DNA of 64,000 bases. Source: Gambelia wislizenii. Taxonomy: Eukaryota; Chordata; Lepidosauria; Squamata; Crotaphytidae. Location of the stretch: contig JAUMIR010000015.1 in the NCBI GenBank assembly GCA_030847615.1, positions 7,395,501 to 7,459,500 on the forward strand. Reading direction: 5' to 3'. Below, piece after piece: positions 1 through 12,455 of the stretch; positions within the stretch are counted from its first letter, which is position 1, and each line of letters begins with the position of its first letter. The position numbers were made by a program, and so were the translations under genes. The notes beneath the pieces are model-generated. The model made no database searches. It saw only the letters and a list, made by a program, of their open reading frames with translations, and had not been told where the DNA came from.

Positions 1-1719
1 AGAAAACAAGAAAACAATACATTACGTATCTACCAATATATATGTCAGAGGTTTATCTCATATCTATTTGAGTACAGTGTATAACATACATATACTACAT
101 CCTTTACTTAACTTATTATACATCTCTTGTATTTATTCATTTTAGGTATATTTAATTTCAACCATCTATATACCTCCATTCTTCTCTTCTATCACTTTAA
201 CTATATTTCTTCTTCCATCCTAACTTTCTTCTATCTTTCTGTCTCTCTATCACACTATCTGTTCATATCTATCCATTCTATCAATTCTTATCAGTTCTAT
301 CATTTTCTCTCATTCAAATCCATATCCCTCTCATTCATGACTTCCTATCTAGTCTCCCCATGTTTCTCAGTATTTATCTATGTGCATTATTCAATTTTTA
401 TACATACATATATGAATTGTTTATATATCTGCTTCCTTTTTGCTTTCCCCTTAGTGTTTGTTTCATGTATTTATGTGGTTTCTTGGATTACTTCCCTCTT
501 CCTTTGCGACCATTTCACCGTATTTGAAGATTAGAGTTTATTTGACATTAATATTTAATGTTTAATGTTTAGGTTCACCGTCTTCCAGTTTCTCTCTCTC
601 TTTTTTTCCCCTTTATAGTTATTGTTGTTGTTGTTGCAGGAGAGGTCATCATTTTTTTAATCCCCCCCCTCTTCTCTTACTTATTTGTTTCCCCCATGTC
701 CATGTTCCTGTCTCTTTTTTCCCCTGTCTCTAATTTAAGTGTCTATATATGTGTAGATATATCTGCATCTATCTGTGTAATGCATATAATGTGTGTATCT
801 TGCAATATAATACTAATGTATTCATCTTTTATTTTTAAGTTTTATTTGCTTATGTATTGTAGAGTTGTTTATTCTTGTTTCCATGTATTTTGATACCATG
901 GTCCAATCTTCTGCGAACTTTCCTATATTTTTTCCTTTAATTAGCATTGTTAATTTGTCCATCTCTATCATTTCATATAATTTCTCAAGCCATTGATCTC
1001 TTGACGGCGTTTCTTTTTGTTTCCATTTGCTAGTGAATATATCATTCTGGCTACTGTCAGCATATAGAAGATCATCTTCCCACTTTGTCTTTCTAATTCT
1101 TGTTCTATCATTCCTAGAAGATATATTTCTGGTTTTAGGGGGAGCACAATTTTCAAGATGTCTTGGATTGATCTTTGAATTTGTAACCAGTATTTTTTAG
1201 CTTCCTCACACATCTACCACATGTGAAAGAATGTTCCGTTTTTACTATCACATTTCCAACAGTTCGGTTTTGTCTTCTTATACATTTTTGCTAGTTTGGT
1301 CGGTGAGAGATGCCATCTAAAATACATTTTATAAACATTTTCTCTAATGTTTTGCAATAGTGTATATTTTATCCTTGTAGTCCACATTTTTTCCCAATTA
1401 TGTAACTCAATTGAATGGCCAACATTTTGTGCCCATTTTATCATCCTTTCCTTTATTATCTCCTCTTCAGTTTCCCATTTAAGTATTAGCATATAAAATT
1501 TTGAAATCATGTTTTTATTTCCAGCTTGTATTATTTTTTCCAATTCTGACCTTGTATCCTCAAATCCTTCTAATTTCATATCAATCTTAAATCTCTCTTT
1601 TAGTTGCCTATATAAATACCAGTGACATGAAAAATCTTCTCTTTCTAGTTCTTCTTGACTTTTCATTCTAAGATTACTTCCTTCCCCTGTCAATATATCT
1701 TTATACATAATCCATTTCA

Positions 1720-2051
1720 TAGAATCATAGAATCATAGAATTGCAGAGTTGGAAGAGACCACGAGGGCCATCCAGTCCAACCCTCCTGCCACGCAGGAAA
1801 TCTTGATCAAAGCATCCCCGACAGATGGCCATCCAGCCTCTGTTTAAAGACCTCCAAGGAAGGAGACCCCACCACGCTCCGAGGGAGTGCGTTCCACTGC
1901 CGAACAGCTCTTACTGTCAAAAAGTTCCTCCTCATGTTGAGGTGGAATCTCTGTTCCTGGAGCTTGCACCCATTGCTCCGTGTTCCAGTCTCTGGAGCAG
2001 CAGAAAACAAGCCTGCTCCATCCTCAGCGTGACATCCCTTCAAATACTTTT
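1720..2051 (-). mobile_element. CR1 LINE 3' fragment inserted in L1 ORF2
   Basis: This is a 5'-truncated CR1. On the minus strand it encodes the last ~80 residues of CR1 ORF2 ([16 protein letters not shown], then [17 protein letters not shown]) and ends in the diagnostic ATTCTATG repeats. L1 ORF2 coding resumes on both sides, near 1715 and 2055, so CR1 inserted into an existing L1. Confidence 0.9.
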
Positions 2052-4061
2052 TGTGTGGGGAACCCATAGAGGAATTTTATTATATAATCTGTTTTTATGT
2101 TTTTTCCAAATTCTCAATAAGGACTTCCTAATTAAATGATTGTTGAAATCTTTGTTTACTCTATCCTTATTATAAAACATGTTGCATGCCAACTGAATCT
2201 GTTATTATCTCCTTCCTATTTTAATAATTTGTCATTTTCTAGTGTAATCCAGTCTTTAATCCATAGTAGGCAGCATGCTTCATAGTAAATTTTTAAATTT
2301 GGGACATTTAATCCACCTCTTTCTTTAGAGTCTTGTAGCACCTTCATCTTTACTCTCGGTTTCTTCCCTGACCAAATATATTTCGATATTTCCCGTTGCC
2401 AATCTTTAAACACTTTTTCGTTATGTATGACTGGAATTGTTTGAAACAAAAACATCAGTTTTGGTACTATATTCATTTTGATTACTGCAATTCTGCCTAG
2501 GAAGGAAAGTTTTAAATTTTGCCAATTCTTCAAGTCTTTTTTTTTTAATTTTCATCCATATTTTCTTGTAATTGTTTGAAAATAATTCAGTGTTTTTGTT
2601 CGTTATATCAATCCCCAGATATCGAGTCTTCTTAACAACTTCCCACCCTGATATTTCCGTTAGGTCATTTGTTTCCTTTCTTGTCATATTTTTCATTATT
2701 ATTACTGTTTTTTCACTATTTACTTTTAGCCCTGTTAATAAATTGAACTCTTCCAAGACCTTTAATAATGTCTTAATCCCTCTGGTTGGTTTACCTAAAG
2801 ATATGACCAGATCGTCTGCGTACATTCTTAGTTTATATTTTGTTTTCCCCACTTTAATTCCTTGTATCGTATCTTCCTCCTTAATTCTTTTATTCAGTAG
2901 TTCCATCACCATTATAAATAGAAGAGGGGACAGCGGACACCCCTGCCTTGTGCCTTTTCTAATTTGTAATTTGTTCGTCTTTTCCCCATTTATTAGCAAT
3001 TTTGCTGTTTGGGTACAATAAATTGGCTCTATCCAGTTGATAAATTTTGGCCCCACATTTATTGTTTTTAGAATCTCAAACATTGCTGACCATTTAACAT
3101 TATCGAAGGCCTTTTCGATGTCTAAGAAAATTAAGGCCAATTTCTTGTCTCCATGATTCTCTGCATATTCTATCAAATTTAACACGTGTCTTGTGTTATC
3201 TCTTAAATGTCTTCCCGGTAGGAGCCCTCTTTATTCTCCCTCAATCCAGTCTTTCAAAACCTTCTTCAATCTGTGAGCTAATATATTTGTAAATATTTTA
3301 TAATCAACATTTAATAAAGATATTGGTCGGTAATTTTTAGGTTCTTGTGGGTCCCGATTCTCTTTGGGGATTAATGTTATGTTAGCCTCTTCCCATGATT
3401 TAGGATAATTACCTTTTTTAATAGCTTCCAGTGTTTTTTTTTTTTTCATTGGTATACTGAGGTGATCTTCCATCATTTTGTAATATTTTGGGGTGAAACC
3501 ATCTGGACCAGGTGTCTTGCCTATCTTTAATTTCCTTATAGCTTCTGTCACTTCCATTATCATTATAGGTTGATTCAAACTTTGTTCTTGTTCTTTTGTA
3601 AGTTTAGGTAAATCTTGTTGTTTTAAGAAATTTTGAATGTTCCAAATATTCCCACTTTGATTGTATTGTTTCCCATACAGTTCTGCAAAGTAGTTTCTGA
3701 AGCATTTTTTAATTTTTTCCTGATCTGAAGAGATTTCTCCTCCTTCCTTCACTTTGGCGATATAGTTTCTGTTTCTTACTTTCCCAAGTTTGTATGCAAG
3801 CCACCTTCCTGGTTTGTTTGCTTGCTCAAAATGTGTCTGTTTTATAAATTGCAGTTTTTTCTGCAATTCCTCCATTGTTTCCATTGATAGTTGTTTTTGT
3901 AATATTTTGATCTCTGTGACGATCTCTTTTTGGGAAGGATCTTGTTGAAGTTGCTTTTCTTTCTGCCTTATTTCTTCTCTAATCCTTGTTGTTTTCTCAT
4001 TTTTCTTTTTGTTTACTTCAATATTTTGTTGTATGAAGAACCCGTGCATGACTGCCTTAGA

Positions 4062-4089
4062 ATTGCAGAGTTGGAAGAGACCACGAGGG
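4062..4089 (-). mobile_element. 28-bp micro-insertion of CR1 3' end with 7-bp flanking repeats
   Basis: The 28 bases are part of the CR1 3'-terminal sequence seen in full elsewhere in the window (for example 1741-1768). They are flanked by CCTTAGA at 4055-4061 and again at 4090-4096. The surrounding sequence is L1 ORF2. The piece lacks the terminal ATTCTATG repeats. Confidence 0.7.
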
Positions 4090-4911
4090 CCTTAGATGCT
4101 TCCCAAACAGTAATAATGTTTGTTTCTTCATTTAAATTTTCTTCAAAGTACCATTTTAATGTTTGTTTCACTTTCTTTATTATTTCTTCTCTTTATAAAA
4201 GACAATCATTTAATCTCCAATTGTATTCTTTTTTTTCTCTTTTTGTCTCTAATATTACTGGATTATGATCTGTCCAGATCCTTGGGAGAATGTCTATTTT
4301 CTGCACCTCTTTACACATGTTTCGAGATATCATAAAGAAATCTATCCTCGAGAAAGAATTATGTCTTTCTGAATAAAATGTATCGTCTAAGGCATTTTCA
4401 TATTTATGCCTCTAAATATCTACCAGGAATAGATTCTCTGTCACTATTTCAAATGTTTTTGGCAGTTTCCCTTGGTTTTCTTTCACTTTTTTTGCTGATT
4501 TCCTGTCTATTTCTGATGATATCATTCTATTCCAATCCCCACAGATCAGCAGTCTATCGTGATCATAATCTAGTATTTTTTCCATGACTTTTTGGTAAAA
4601 ATCACTTTTCTTATCCAACGGTGCATATAATCCAATAATTAATGTTTTTTTCTGCTGTATTTTTCCTATTACTGCAATGAAATGCCCCTCTGGATCTCTG
4701 AATAATTCTTCTGCTTGCACCTCCTGTCTTGTATATATAACTACCCCTTTTTTTCCTCTTTAGCCAATGATACAAATTCTTTTCCTAGTTTCTTATTTTT
4801 GAGTAGATGAGCATCCTCTTGTTTTATATGTGTCTCCTGTAAACAAATTATATCTATTTTTTTCTTTTCTAAAAAATATTTTCCTTCTTTTTTCTGGTAT
4901 ATTCAGCCCAT

Positions 4912-5925
4912 TTACATTCCAAGTTCCAATCTTTTGATTTCTTTTTGCCATTTTGTTTTCTCAAATATCCCTTCCTCTTCTTCTTCTTCATTTTCCTCTT
5001 CTTGTACTTCTTCTTCCTCCTCCTCATCATCATCTAAATCTCTTTCTTTCTCCCTCTTCTCACCTCCTGCTTCTTTTCTTACTTTTGGTTCGTCTCCATA
5101 TTTTATTCCTAATTCCTTCCTATACTTCTCTAAAAATTCTTCTGCTTTTTTCAGGGTGTTGATTTTGAAGTTCTTCTGTCTGAATCTAAATGTTACTCCT
5201 TCTAACTTCTCCCACTTGTATCTGATTCCGTTCTTCCATAATGCGGACGTCAATAAGTTATAGTTTCTTCTTTTCTTCAAAAACCTCAGGGGAATATTCT
5301 TAAAGATCATTATTTCACTTCCTTCTATCTGAAACCTCTGTTCAAAGTTTCTTTGGAGTATCATATCTCTAGTTTTCTTTTGAATAAAGTACACCACCAC
5401 ATCTCTAGGTGTATTTCTCTGCTTAGCAATTCTAGATGAAATCCTGTAGGTTTTATCAATTTCCCATTTGAATTGAGATTTTGTTTTCCCAATGAATTTA
5501 GCCAGTCTTGGAATCAATATTTTATATAAATCTTCATCTTTCTGCTCTTGGAGTTCTCTGATTTTTATGCAGTTTTCTCTCCATCTTAATTCCTCAAGTG
5601 CCTTTTAATCCTGTTCCTCTTCTTGTCTTATCTCCAACCTCTCCGTCCTGCCTTCCAGTTTCTACAATCTCCCTTCTATTTCTGTAACTTTCCCTTTGAG
5701 TTTTGTTGATTCTTCCATTATTTTATCTATAGACTCTTTGACTCCTTTAAGCTCTCTTTTCATATCTTGTTTGAGTTCGGTTCTCATTTCTTTAAATTCA
5801 GCTCTCATAAGTCTTATTTCTTCTATTAATGATACGACTTTGTTGGTTGAGTTCAATCAATGGTCTTCTTGCTGCTTGCACTGGTACTTTCTTTATTGTC
5901 ATTTTTTTCTCTTCTTCCATTTATA
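4912..5925 (-). pseudogene. L1 ORF1 (RNA-binding coiled-coil protein), broken
   Basis: ORF1p coats L1 RNA as a trimer. The minus strand shows an ATG near 5921 opening a short basic N-terminus, then a frameshift into a charged heptad region (5662-5856, coiled coil), then stops near 5660 and 5607, then the globular part (4912-5517) with RRM-like and C-terminal domains (TPRDVVVYF, followed by RYKWEKLEGVTFRF). The C-terminus is an extended Glu-rich tract (about 4960-5040), which gives the Ser-rich shadow frames on the other strand. It lies just upstream of ORF2, as expected. At least two stops and one frameshift make it non-functional. Confidence 0.8.
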
Positions 5926-6991
5926 CTCTTTTATTCCCTCTTTCTTTTACTTCTCTTATCTATTAAAGTGTTGTTCTATTATTATTTCTCCCCCTCTTAT
6001 GTTTTCCTTCTTCTGTTGTTTTCTCTACTTGTTTCTCCTTATATTCCCTTATTCTGCAACAACACAAACTTATATATAAATGTATTATTTCTTATTACTT
6101 AATGTTGGTATATGTTATTTATCTTAAAACTCTATCTCTTCAAATAAGGGGATGTGATAATACTCTATTGTTGTTTCTCTGCCTTTTATCAATTACTGTT
6201 TTTGTCTTCTATCAAATTGATCAATCAGGTCTCTTAATCTCTAAACTATAGATATTTACAATTTCAATTTCCAATTCACTCTTTAATATCAATTGTATCA
6301 ATCAATTTATATCAACTATTCGACGATTAAGCAGTTAGATTTCTCAGCATATATTATGGATAAGAGAGGAGAGCAAAAAGTAGTAGAAAAATATCTATGT
6401 AACCAGAGCACTGTTTCCCCAAATGAATTTACCAAATTTCAACCAAAATCTGTTTACCTCTGAGCTAAGAGTTTGCTGACCTCAGTTCCTTGTAAATATC
6501 TAATTCTATCTGCAATCAAAACCTATATATAATCAAATGCTTATGTTATAACAGTTACAGAAGTTGTACCCAAATGTAGTTAAATCTTATTTGCTATTTT
6601 CTACAATTTTTAGCAATTTAAACCAATGCTGGATATCTCTTTATAAGACAATTTCCCACTTCCTCCCTCCTTTTGCCTCACTTACCCTTCTATTTCCGTG
6701 CCTACTTATAACCTATGCTTTCATTCACACCAGTGTTTTTGTCCCTCTTCCACTTTTTTTCCTACTTCTTTCCTTCTGTTTTCTTTTCTGTCAATTTTGC
6801 TTTACCTTGTCTTCCGCCACTTCCCTCCCTTCTACCTTCTCTTCCCCCTTTACAAACCACTACTTCCTCCCACCTTCTATCACTTATTTCCCCCTTCTTC
6901 TCTCCTATCCCCTTGGAGCTGTCTTATTATTGTCTTATAAAAAGAATAAAACAAGAACTCTTGAGTCAACTACAGAAACATTATCTCAAGA

Positions 6992-7605
6992 ATGAGTGCA
7001 GGGAAAACTGCAATATTGTTAACAGCATTAAGATACAGAGAGAGGTGCTTAAAGCTTACAGGTTTAACAGAAGATTTAAATGAAAACCTATATGAAAGAC
7101 TAATACCACCACTGGCAAAATATATTGACATGACAGAAGAAAGAATGGAATCCAAAGTCAATAAACTATTCAAAGTAATCTCCGTAGTTGCAAAAGAAAG
7201 AAAAGTACCTAGGGATATAGTTGTAAGCTTCACAAGGACAAAAATGAGAGATCTGATAATTCAAAAAAGCTATACAGAAGCATTACATATTTAAGGGAGA
7301 GAAATAAACATTTATAAAGATATCCCACCTCAAATATTTAAAAAGAGATAGGACTACAAGCCACTAACTCAACTGCTGACAAAGAATAAAATAAATTATA
7401 GATGGGAAAGAGTGGAATGTGTTTCTTTCTCATACCAACAAAAGAAAATTAGATTAAATACAATACAGGAAGCTAAAATCTTTATGAAAAAGATAAAAAG
7501 AGAAGGGAAGGAAGAAGACAGAGGAGCAACATATTAAAAGTATCAATGCAAAAAGGAAGCAGGAGAAGAACACAAAGAAGAAAATATAGAAAAAGAAGAG
7601 GTCTA
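6992..7605 (+). pseudogene. L1 ORF1, broken
   Basis: The ATG at 6992 opens a 100-residue frame ending at 7294. It covers a short N-terminus and the start of the RRM-like domain (VPRDIVVSFTRTKMRD). The C-terminal domain continues after the stop (near 7300-7540; a stretch reading INYRWERVECVSFSYQ), ending in a Glu/Lys-rich tail up to about 7605. ORF1p would bind L1 RNA. The copy lacks a long coiled coil compared with full-length ORF1 and carries in-frame stops, so it is a remnant. Confidence 0.75.
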
Positions 7606-7647
7606 AGTATTATATAGATAAAGACAAAATGAAGGGAAAAAATCAAT

Positions 7648-10600
7648 AATGGTGATAACAGTAATATCTTGGAATGTAAAAGGAATTAATTCAGAATTGA
7701 AAAGAAGACAAGTTTTTCATTATCTGGAAAAATCAAGAGCAGATATCATTTGTATACAAGAGATACACATCAGAGAGGACTCAAAATATTTTTAAAAACC
7801 AACATTGGGGCAGTGGTGGGGTCTCCTTCCTTGGAGGTCTTTAAACAGAGGCTGGATGTATGCTTTGATCATGATTTCCTGCATGGCAGGGGTTGGACTG
7901 GATGGCCCTCGTGGTCTCTTCCAACCCTAAAATTCTAATTCTATGATACTATGATTTTATGAAAAGAAAAAGAAAGGGGTTGTGCTATTCATTAATAAAA
8001 AGTACCCAACTAAAGAAATCTTCAAAGATAATAATGGAAACTTTATAGGAGTTGAAGGAAATCTGACTATGAAGAACTTACTCATACTGGGAGTATATAC
8101 ATTGATTCAAAATCAGGAAAACTTCTTTTAAAAAGTAATGATAGAATAGGCAAAAACAAATCAGGAAAATATATTACTACCGGGAAACTGGAGTGGAGTG
8201 ATTAATCCATGACAAGACAGACACCAAAAAAAAAAAAAAAAAAAAGAAAAGAAAAAAAAGAGAGAGAGATTAAAAAAAATCAGGGGAAACTTCCAAAGAC
8301 ATTCTTTGACATGATGGAAGATTACACTCTGTTAGATATTTGGAGATGGAAATATGGTGAAGCAAAGGGAGATACATTCTATTCTGATGCACACCACACC
8401 TCCTCCAGAATTGATATGTTTATTGCATCTAAATCCATAATCTCATTAATTAAAAACATGGAGATATTACCAAAATGGACCTCTGATCACAATCCTATTA
8501 AGTTGAACATGGTAGAGGAAATGAAAAATAATTTTAATTGGTCACTGAATGAGAATCTTTTAAAAGATAACACTAGTATAGACAAAGCAAAAGAAATACT
8601 AAAATTATAATTCTTAGAAAACACAATGAACTATGTAACAATGAATATAAGATGGGAAGGCAGTGAGGAAATCATGCAAGGCTACTTTATTTAAAAAGCT
8701 TCAGAGATGAAAAAGGAGAAAATAGATAAAACTCAAAAACTCTTAAATGAAATAAAAAACAGAGAGGAGGAATTGAAGGACAGACCATATGATCAAGAGT
8801 TAATAAACAGAATTAAATTCTTAAAGAAACAAGCACAAGCAGAACTGGTAACAGAAATAGAAAAGAAACTTAGAAAATGTTGACAGAAACATTTTGAGAA
8901 TGCAAATAAACCATTTTTGCAGTTTCCCTGAGACTGAGGAAACACAGAAAAAAGAATTATTATGAAAAGATAATATATTAAGAAAAGAAGGTATCAGAAC
9001 ACAGTAAAACAAGATCTTCTCAAACTTCTATTCAAACCTCTATAAAGAAATCCAGACACTACAAAACGACCCAGAAAAAAAAAATAAAAAGTTACCTTGA
9101 AAAACAAAAGGTAACAGAATTATCCGAACAACAAAGAAAAATATCGAACAACAACTTCACAATTGCTGAAATATCAGAGGCCATTAGAAAAATGAAATCA
9201 GGGAAGGCTCCAGGACCAGATGGCTTCTCCACAATATACTACAAAAAAACTCGAGGAAGAAATACTAATGCCATTTCATAGAATACTAAACTTAATTAAG
9301 AAGGACAGCATTCTAGATTCATGGAAAGAATCAAATATATACATTGATTCCAAAAGAAGGGAAAGCCACAAAATATCCACAAAATTATAGACCCATCTCA
9401 TTACTGAATCTGGATGATAAAATATTTACATCCATTATAGTGGAAAGATTAAAAGGAATACTAATCCAAAACATACATGAAGATCAAAATGGATTTCTTC
9501 CAAAAAGATATATGCGGAATGATATCAGAACTTTATTGGATATAATCAAATATCATGAATACCATAACAAGAAAAAATAGCAGTAATATTTATTGATGCT
9601 GAAAAAGCCTTCGATAATGTTAACTGGATGTTCATGAAAGAAGTACTAGAAAAAATGAAAATGGGAGAAAATTTTATAAATTAGATAGACCAAATTTATA
9701 TATATATAAATCAACTGCAAAAATTATTGTAAATGGAGATAAAACCGAATCTATAAAAATATTCAAAGGCACAAGACAAGGATGCCCACTGTCACCTCTA
9801 CTTTTCATAACAGTTTTTGAAGTATTAAATAATATCAGGGCAAACAACAAAATTAAAAGAACAATAATCAGAGGACAAGAGCTCAAACTCAAAGCATTCA
9901 TGGATGATCTCATAACCTTCTTAGAAAATCCTGTTGAACATTTGGATGAACTGATGAAAACCTTCAAAGAGTTTGGCGTGTTAGCGGGATTTAAAGTTAA
10001 CAATGCAAAGACAGCGGTTTTGACAAAAAAAAAAGAAGAAATAGTATTGAGCAGCAAATTGGGATTTAAAATAGAAAAAAAAGATACTTGGGCATATGGA
10101 TAACCACAAAAGTTGTGGCAATCATAATGGCAGTATTGCCTAAAATGATGTTTTTCTTCCAAAATGTGCCCATTATATGGAATGAAAAGTGTTTTAAACA
10201 GTGGCAAATGGAACTTTCAAAATTTGTGTGGGAGGGCAAAAGACCTAGAATCAAGTGGGAGCTGTTAACAGACAAGAAAGAAAGAAGCAGCTGTAACTTA
10301 ACAAATTTCTGGATTTACTATCAAGCATGTTCAATGATTTGGACTGAAGATTGGATAACACTAGAGAATAAGAACTTACTTTCACTCAAAGGTCATAATT
10401 AAGATATGGCTGGCACGTCTATCTTTTGTCTGGCAAAGTTAAAGGTATTAGAGATATTAGAGCATTTGAAAACCACTACATAAGTAGATCTCTACTTAAG
10501 ATTTGGTTTATAATAAAGATAAAGGACTACAAAAAAATGCCAATGTGGATTTCACCACAAGAGGTGCTTCTTAATCAACCAAACTACAAGATCAGAAGTG

Positions 10601-11488
10601 GTTGAGATACCAAGATACCACAATTAAAGATGAAAAAGGCTGTTACAAAATAAAATCAAGAGAACCATTGGAAGATGCAGGATGCAAATAAATTGGTTCC
10701 AATATAAACAAACATATGAAGGGTTTAAAATGGACTTAAAATTAGGTTTTGAAGAAAAACAAAATGAACTAGACATGATAATATTTCATGAAGGGAAACA
10801 TCATATAAAGAAAATACATGGAGTCCTACTGAAACGAGAATTGAAGCAAGATCTGATAAAGGAACAGATGATAAAATGGGACCAGGGCATAGGACATAGC
10901 ATTGAGCTAGAGGCATGGGAACACTCTTGGAAAAATACATATAAATTCACACTTTGCCAATCACTAAAGGAAAATAACATTAAAAAGATATATCGATGGT
11001 ATCTGACACCTGTAAAACTCAACAAAATGTATAAAAGAGGCAAAGCAAAATGTTGGAAATGTGAAGAAACAAAGGGTACATGGGTACATTCTTTCACATT
11101 TGTTGGAGATATCCAACAATAAAAAAAAATCTGGATTACGGTACACAAAATAACAGAAGAACTGCTAGAATCAAAATTCCCTATAGAACCAATAATGTCT
11201 TTATTACATATGATGCACAGAATTGGCAATAAAACAGTGAAGAAAAAATGGCATATTATTCTATATATGACAAGGGTGGCAAGACAATTAATTGCACAAA
11301 AATGGAAAGGAAAGGATTTCCGAACTATAGAAGACTGGCTAGAAAAATTAAGGAATATGATGAAAGCAGATAAATTAACAGCACTGCTGAAGGTCAAAAC
11401 AAATCACATTAGAGGGAGAATGGAACCTATCATGAATTACTTGATAAGAAATGGGAAAGCTGATCTGACTAATATATTAGATCTCTAA
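7648..11488 (+). pseudogene. L1 ORF2 (endonuclease / reverse transcriptase), broken
   Basis: The endonuclease start is visible at about 7670-7800 (SWNVKGINSELKRRQ, then IICIQEIHIRED), is cut by a CR1 fragment, and resumes near 7965-8610, where SSRIDMFIAS and WTSDHNPIKL are endonuclease motifs. RT motifs follow: GPDGFSTIYY near 9210, NYRPISLLNLDDKIF at 9380-9430, IDAEKAFDNVNW near 9592, and RQGCPLSPLLF near 9775. The YADD active-site position near 9897 reads FMDD. Post-RT sequence covers 10088-10402 and 10682-11122, with the Cys-rich segment (CWKCEETKGTW) near 11050-11090, and a C-terminal piece at 11195-11488. Many frame changes make it non-coding. Confidence 0.8.
7806..7962 (+). mobile_element. 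CR1 LINE 3' fragment
   Basis: It encodes [15 protein letters not shown], runs through the conserved 3' UTR and ends in degenerate ATTCTATG-type repeats. It interrupts the endonuclease part of the plus-strand L1. Confidence 0.85.
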
Positions 11489-11540
11489 CATGAAAGAAAA
11501 AGAGTTTAATTGCAATTAGAAAGAAGTGGAAAAGGAAATT

Positions 11541-11905
11541 CCTTTATTGTGAAGTAGAAGGCTTTCATGGCCAGCATCCATAGGGTATTTTCCAGGCTGT
11601 GAGGCCGTGTTCTGGAACAGTTTCTTTCTGATGTTTCGCCTGCATCTGTGGCTGGTATCCTCAGAGAATGATCCTCAGTGTAGCTATGTGTGTGTGGAGT
11701 TTATATGCTGTGAACCCCTGTTGGGGAGTATATGTAAATTCGTGTAATTGAATGGTTAGTTTCAGGGCATAGAAATGCAAGGCTTGTTAGTGTCTGTTTG
11801 GCTAATGTTTGGTTGACGGGCTATTACCTGCTGGGAATCCCCCTGTCCTTGGGTGAAATTCTTTTGTAAGTGTTGAGTTTTGATTCTATTGTATTTCAAA
11901 ACTGG
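11541..11905 (-). mobile_element. Penelope-like element terminal (non-coding) region
   Basis: This block, read on the minus strand, shares segments with 31890-31990 and 39186-39306: an AGATGCAGGCGAAAC core, a CCAGAACACGGCCTCACAGCC stretch and an AAAGCCTTC end. It lies directly beyond an inserted L1 from a Penelope-like coding remnant (12456-13275, minus), so I read it as that element's 3' non-coding end. This is inference from position plus repetition. Confidence 0.5.
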
Positions 11906-12455
11906 AAGCCAAATTTTTTTTCTTACTTTTTAAAAAATATATTTTTATTAATTTTATAATCATACATTATAATATCCAATCAATGCTTATTTAGTATAAC
12001 ACATAAAATTACCATAAACATCACAATTTTTCTATTAACTAATTTCAAAAGTTAACATCAATTCCTTACTGATTCTTTTCATGAATATTACTTCCCCTAA
12101 CCCCCCTCCCACCTCAGTGCTCCCCTTCACCGGAGCCATTATCCCTTACCTAATCTTTCCAGAATCTCATTTGTTCTCGTGGAGGTAACCTCCCATCTTT
12201 TGTCTGTAATACTTTTTTAACAAATACTTTCCAAATTTTATCAAAATCACTTTCTTTCCAACTTCCTTTTCTTACTTTAATTCTACATGTTAACTTATCA
12301 TTTATTGCCATTTTCCAAACTTCTTTATACCACTCCTCCACTTGTACATTTATTTGTATTTTCCAATGTCTTGCTATAATTAATCTTGCTGCCGTTGCGG
12401 AAACCCCAGTATGCATGGCTACAATCACATCATTCACAAAAACTAGTTCATTCAT
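11906..12455 (-). mobile_element. 5'-truncated L1, ORF2 C-terminus and 3' UTR
   Basis: On the minus strand a 101-residue frame (12150-12455) encodes the end of L1 ORF2 (ARLIIARHWK, EEWYKEVWKMAINDKLT). It is followed by a 3' UTR with a CCCCTAACCCCCCTCCCACC tract on the plus strand and a poly(A) (T run near 11911-11918). It sits between coding and terminal parts of a Penelope-like element and probably inserted into it. No clear target-site duplication was seen. Confidence 0.75.

Larger units (their letters stand above)
822..4900 (-). pseudogene. L1 ORF2 (endonuclease / reverse transcriptase), broken
   Basis: ORF2p of L1 nicks DNA and copies L1 RNA at the nick. Remnants in order on the minus strand are: an APE-type endonuclease part (about 4120-4900, including a GDWNRM stretch in 4412-4720); the RT domain in 3231-4049 (GPDGFTPKYY, NYRPISLLN) and 2421-3185 (DIEKAFDNVKW, RQGCPLSPLLF, active-site YADD near 2814-2825); the post-RT part in 2216-2533; then, past the CR1 insertion, 1214-1720, which ends in the Cys-rich CWKC segment typical of L1 C-termini; then 968-1213 and a tail to a stop near 822. 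Frame changes occur near 3190-3230 and 2420-2530, and stops near 1213 and 968. RT motifs are well preserved, so the copy is degraded but recognisable. Confidence 0.85.
1..6900 (-). mobile_element. L1 LINE retrotransposon, near full length, inactivated
   Basis: Read on the minus strand, this holds a purine-rich 5' leader (about 5930-6900), a broken ORF1 (4912-5925), a broken ORF2 (822-4900) and an AT-rich 3' UTR that reaches the left edge of the window, so the true 3' end may lie outside. Two CR1 pieces interrupt it (1720-2051 and a 28-bp piece at 4062-4089). The order leader, coiled-coil ORF1, endonuclease/RT ORF2 and C-terminal Cys-rich segment is typical of vertebrate L1. Several stops and frameshifts mean it cannot encode working proteins. 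The right boundary is uncertain because a second L1 starts close by in the opposite direction. Confidence 0.85.
6930..11540 (+). mobile_element. L1 LINE retrotransposon, near full length, inactivated
   Basis: This second L1 is on the plus strand and diverges from the first. ORF1 remnants run from 6992 to about 7600 and ORF2 from about 7648 to 11488, followed by a short A-rich 3' UTR. A CR1 fragment (7806-7962) interrupts the endonuclease region. An A-rich expansion at 8226-8260 and many frameshifts show long decay. Its protein fragments are clearly divergent from those of the left-hand L1, so the two are different subfamilies or ages, not one duplication. Confidence 0.85.

Noticed and set aside
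127..893. Hydrophobic open frames on the plus strand (127-534, 696-893) resembling membrane proteins
   Set aside because: They are shadows of the pyrimidine-rich strand of the L1 3' UTR; no start context, domain or conservation signal.
4934..5263. Ser-rich frames on the plus strand
   Set aside because: Antisense of the Glu-rich C-terminus of L1 ORF1.
6564..6995. Leu/Phe/Pro-rich frames
   Set aside because: Antisense of the purine-rich 5' leader of the left L1.
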